The translations under genes were made by a program, and so were the position numbers. This document shows positions 13,923-14,298 of a DNA stretch of 14,298 nt, piece by piece. The DNA comes from CAZQRW01 sp964596115. GTDB taxonomy: Bacteria; Hydrothermota; UBA3072; B12-G15. The notes beneath the pieces were generated by a model. The model worked only from the letters and a program-made list of their open reading frames with translations, made no database searches and was not told the DNA's origin. The stretch's first letter is position 1. Every line of letters starts with the position of its first letter. The stretch spans positions 1 through 14,298 of the forward strand of contig CAZQRW010000047.1 of NCBI GenBank assembly GCA_964596115.1, in the 5' to 3' direction.

Positions 13923-14001
13923 TCCAGTAGTACAGACTGAATGAAAAGAGAACAAAAAGGAACATATTTACCTCCATTTCTTGATCGAAAAATTCTTTTT
14001 C

Positions 14002-14028
14002 CCTGCACCCTATCTAAAAGGATGCAGG
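14002..14028. other. Stem-loop in the non-coding 3' region
   Basis: CCTGCA (14002-14007) pairs with TGCAGG (14023-14028); after one C/A mismatch, CCT (14009-14011) pairs with AGG (14019-14021), with a loop of seven. No T-run follows on the plus strand, so it is not an ordinary intrinsic terminator. Function unknown. Confidence 0.4.
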
Positions 14029-14128
14029 CAATCTAAATAAACTTTCTCCTCCTGAAACATTAACTTGCAGAATGTATCCTTTGATAAGGAAGTAAAAACC
14101 CACCTACCCTCCATTCAGACAGAACGAT

Positions 14129-14144
14129 TGTGTGTGTGTGTGTG
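14129..14144. repeat. (TG)8 dinucleotide repeat
   Basis: Eight consecutive TG units in intergenic sequence. Such runs can slip during replication; no ORF or clear promoter overlaps it, so no phase-variation role is supported. Confidence 0.9.
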
Positions 14145-14240
14145 AATTGTCCACATCATAAAATTATTAAAACAAAAAATTTTAGCAAGTCAAGGGTTCG
14201 ATTTGCCTCATTTAAAAATCAACACGAAAATAGTAAAACA

Positions 14241-14260
14241 TATCTCCAGAAAAGGAGGTA
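14241..14260 (+). promoter_or_regulatory. Hairpin-enclosed Shine-Dalgarno-like site
   Basis: TATCTCC (14241-14247) can pair with GGAGGTA (14254-14260) through seven pairs including one G-U wobble, closing a 6-nt AGAAAA loop and covering the Shine-Dalgarno. The nearest ATG is at 14289, 30 nt away, so the site has no start codon at normal distance within the window. Confidence 0.3.
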
Positions 14261-14298
14261 TAAGAAAGCGAAGAAGAAAAGACGAAGAATGAAGAAGG

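Larger units (their letters stand above)
13923..14298. other. Non-coding stretch; no convincing gene
   Basis: Roughly 375 nt with stops in all frames at short intervals and no credible start with a Shine-Dalgarno, apart from GGAGG at 14254-14258 near the window end that has no start codon at normal distance. It contains a small stem-loop (14002-14028), a TG dinucleotide run (14129-14144) and a purine-rich end (14262-14298). It could be the upstream region of a gene beyond the window. Confidence 0.6.

Noticed and set aside
14077..14090. TCCTT/AAGGA hairpin with a TGAT loop
   Set aside because: Only five pairs and no T-run; expected by chance in such sequence.
14186..14208. GGTTCGATT resembling a tRNA T-arm
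   Set aside because: The flanking bases do not pair as a T stem and no D arm, anticodon arm or acceptor stem can be found around it.

Overview
This is an AT-rich bacterial chromosomal segment with 12 sizeable protein genes, one 40-aa gene and one degenerate mobile element. No rRNA, tRNA, CRISPR or phage genes were seen. A secreted BNR-repeat protein with a Bacteroidetes-style C-terminal sorting module, a cobalamin-type epoxyqueuosine reductase and the low GC suggest an uncultured FCB-like or candidate-phylum bacterium (WOR-3/Stahlbacteria-like). That placement is inference only.

Layout. 1-878: promoter and an atypical SDR oxidoreductase that appears to start at an AUC codon. 911-1834 (-): queG, convergent with the SDR. 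1888-3941: divergent promoter and a translationally coupled pair, a small exported beta-rich protein and a six-Asp-box exported protein. 3985-4931: HhH DNA-glycosylase-like protein plus a 98-aa hypothetical. 5016-5771: class I methyltransferase. 5800-10086: strong promoter, about 130-nt leader with a possible 20-codon ORF and two mutually exclusive hairpins, then a tight four-gene operon (ABC-2 exporter ATPase, two membrane subunits, ABC-F ATPase). 10152-10643: flavodoxin-like protein. 10688-12248 (-): sodium:solute symporter preceded by an overlapping 40-aa one-helix protein. 12317-13783: exported alpha/beta hydrolase. 13791-13922: miniature inverted-repeat element keeping the first 17 codons of a REP-associated (RAYT/IS200-like) transposase. 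13923-14298: no convincing gene.

Expression signals. Consensus-like -35/-10 pairs are easy to see. Two start modes coexist. Operon-internal genes and several first genes have a strong GGAGG-type Shine-Dalgarno. Three first genes (queG, 1924, 4020) have no Shine-Dalgarno and a -10 box only 7-9 nt before the ATG, as expected for leaderless mRNAs. Two apparent TTG starts (1888 and 12317) are better read as -35 boxes, so those genes are given later ATG starts here.

Functionally the window is mostly housekeeping and accessory: tRNA queuosine modification, DNA repair, export or resistance, Na+-coupled uptake, envelope proteins. The points most worth a second look are the AUC start, the leaderless promoters, the ABC-F operon leader, the symporter's small partner and the RAYT-derived miniature element.
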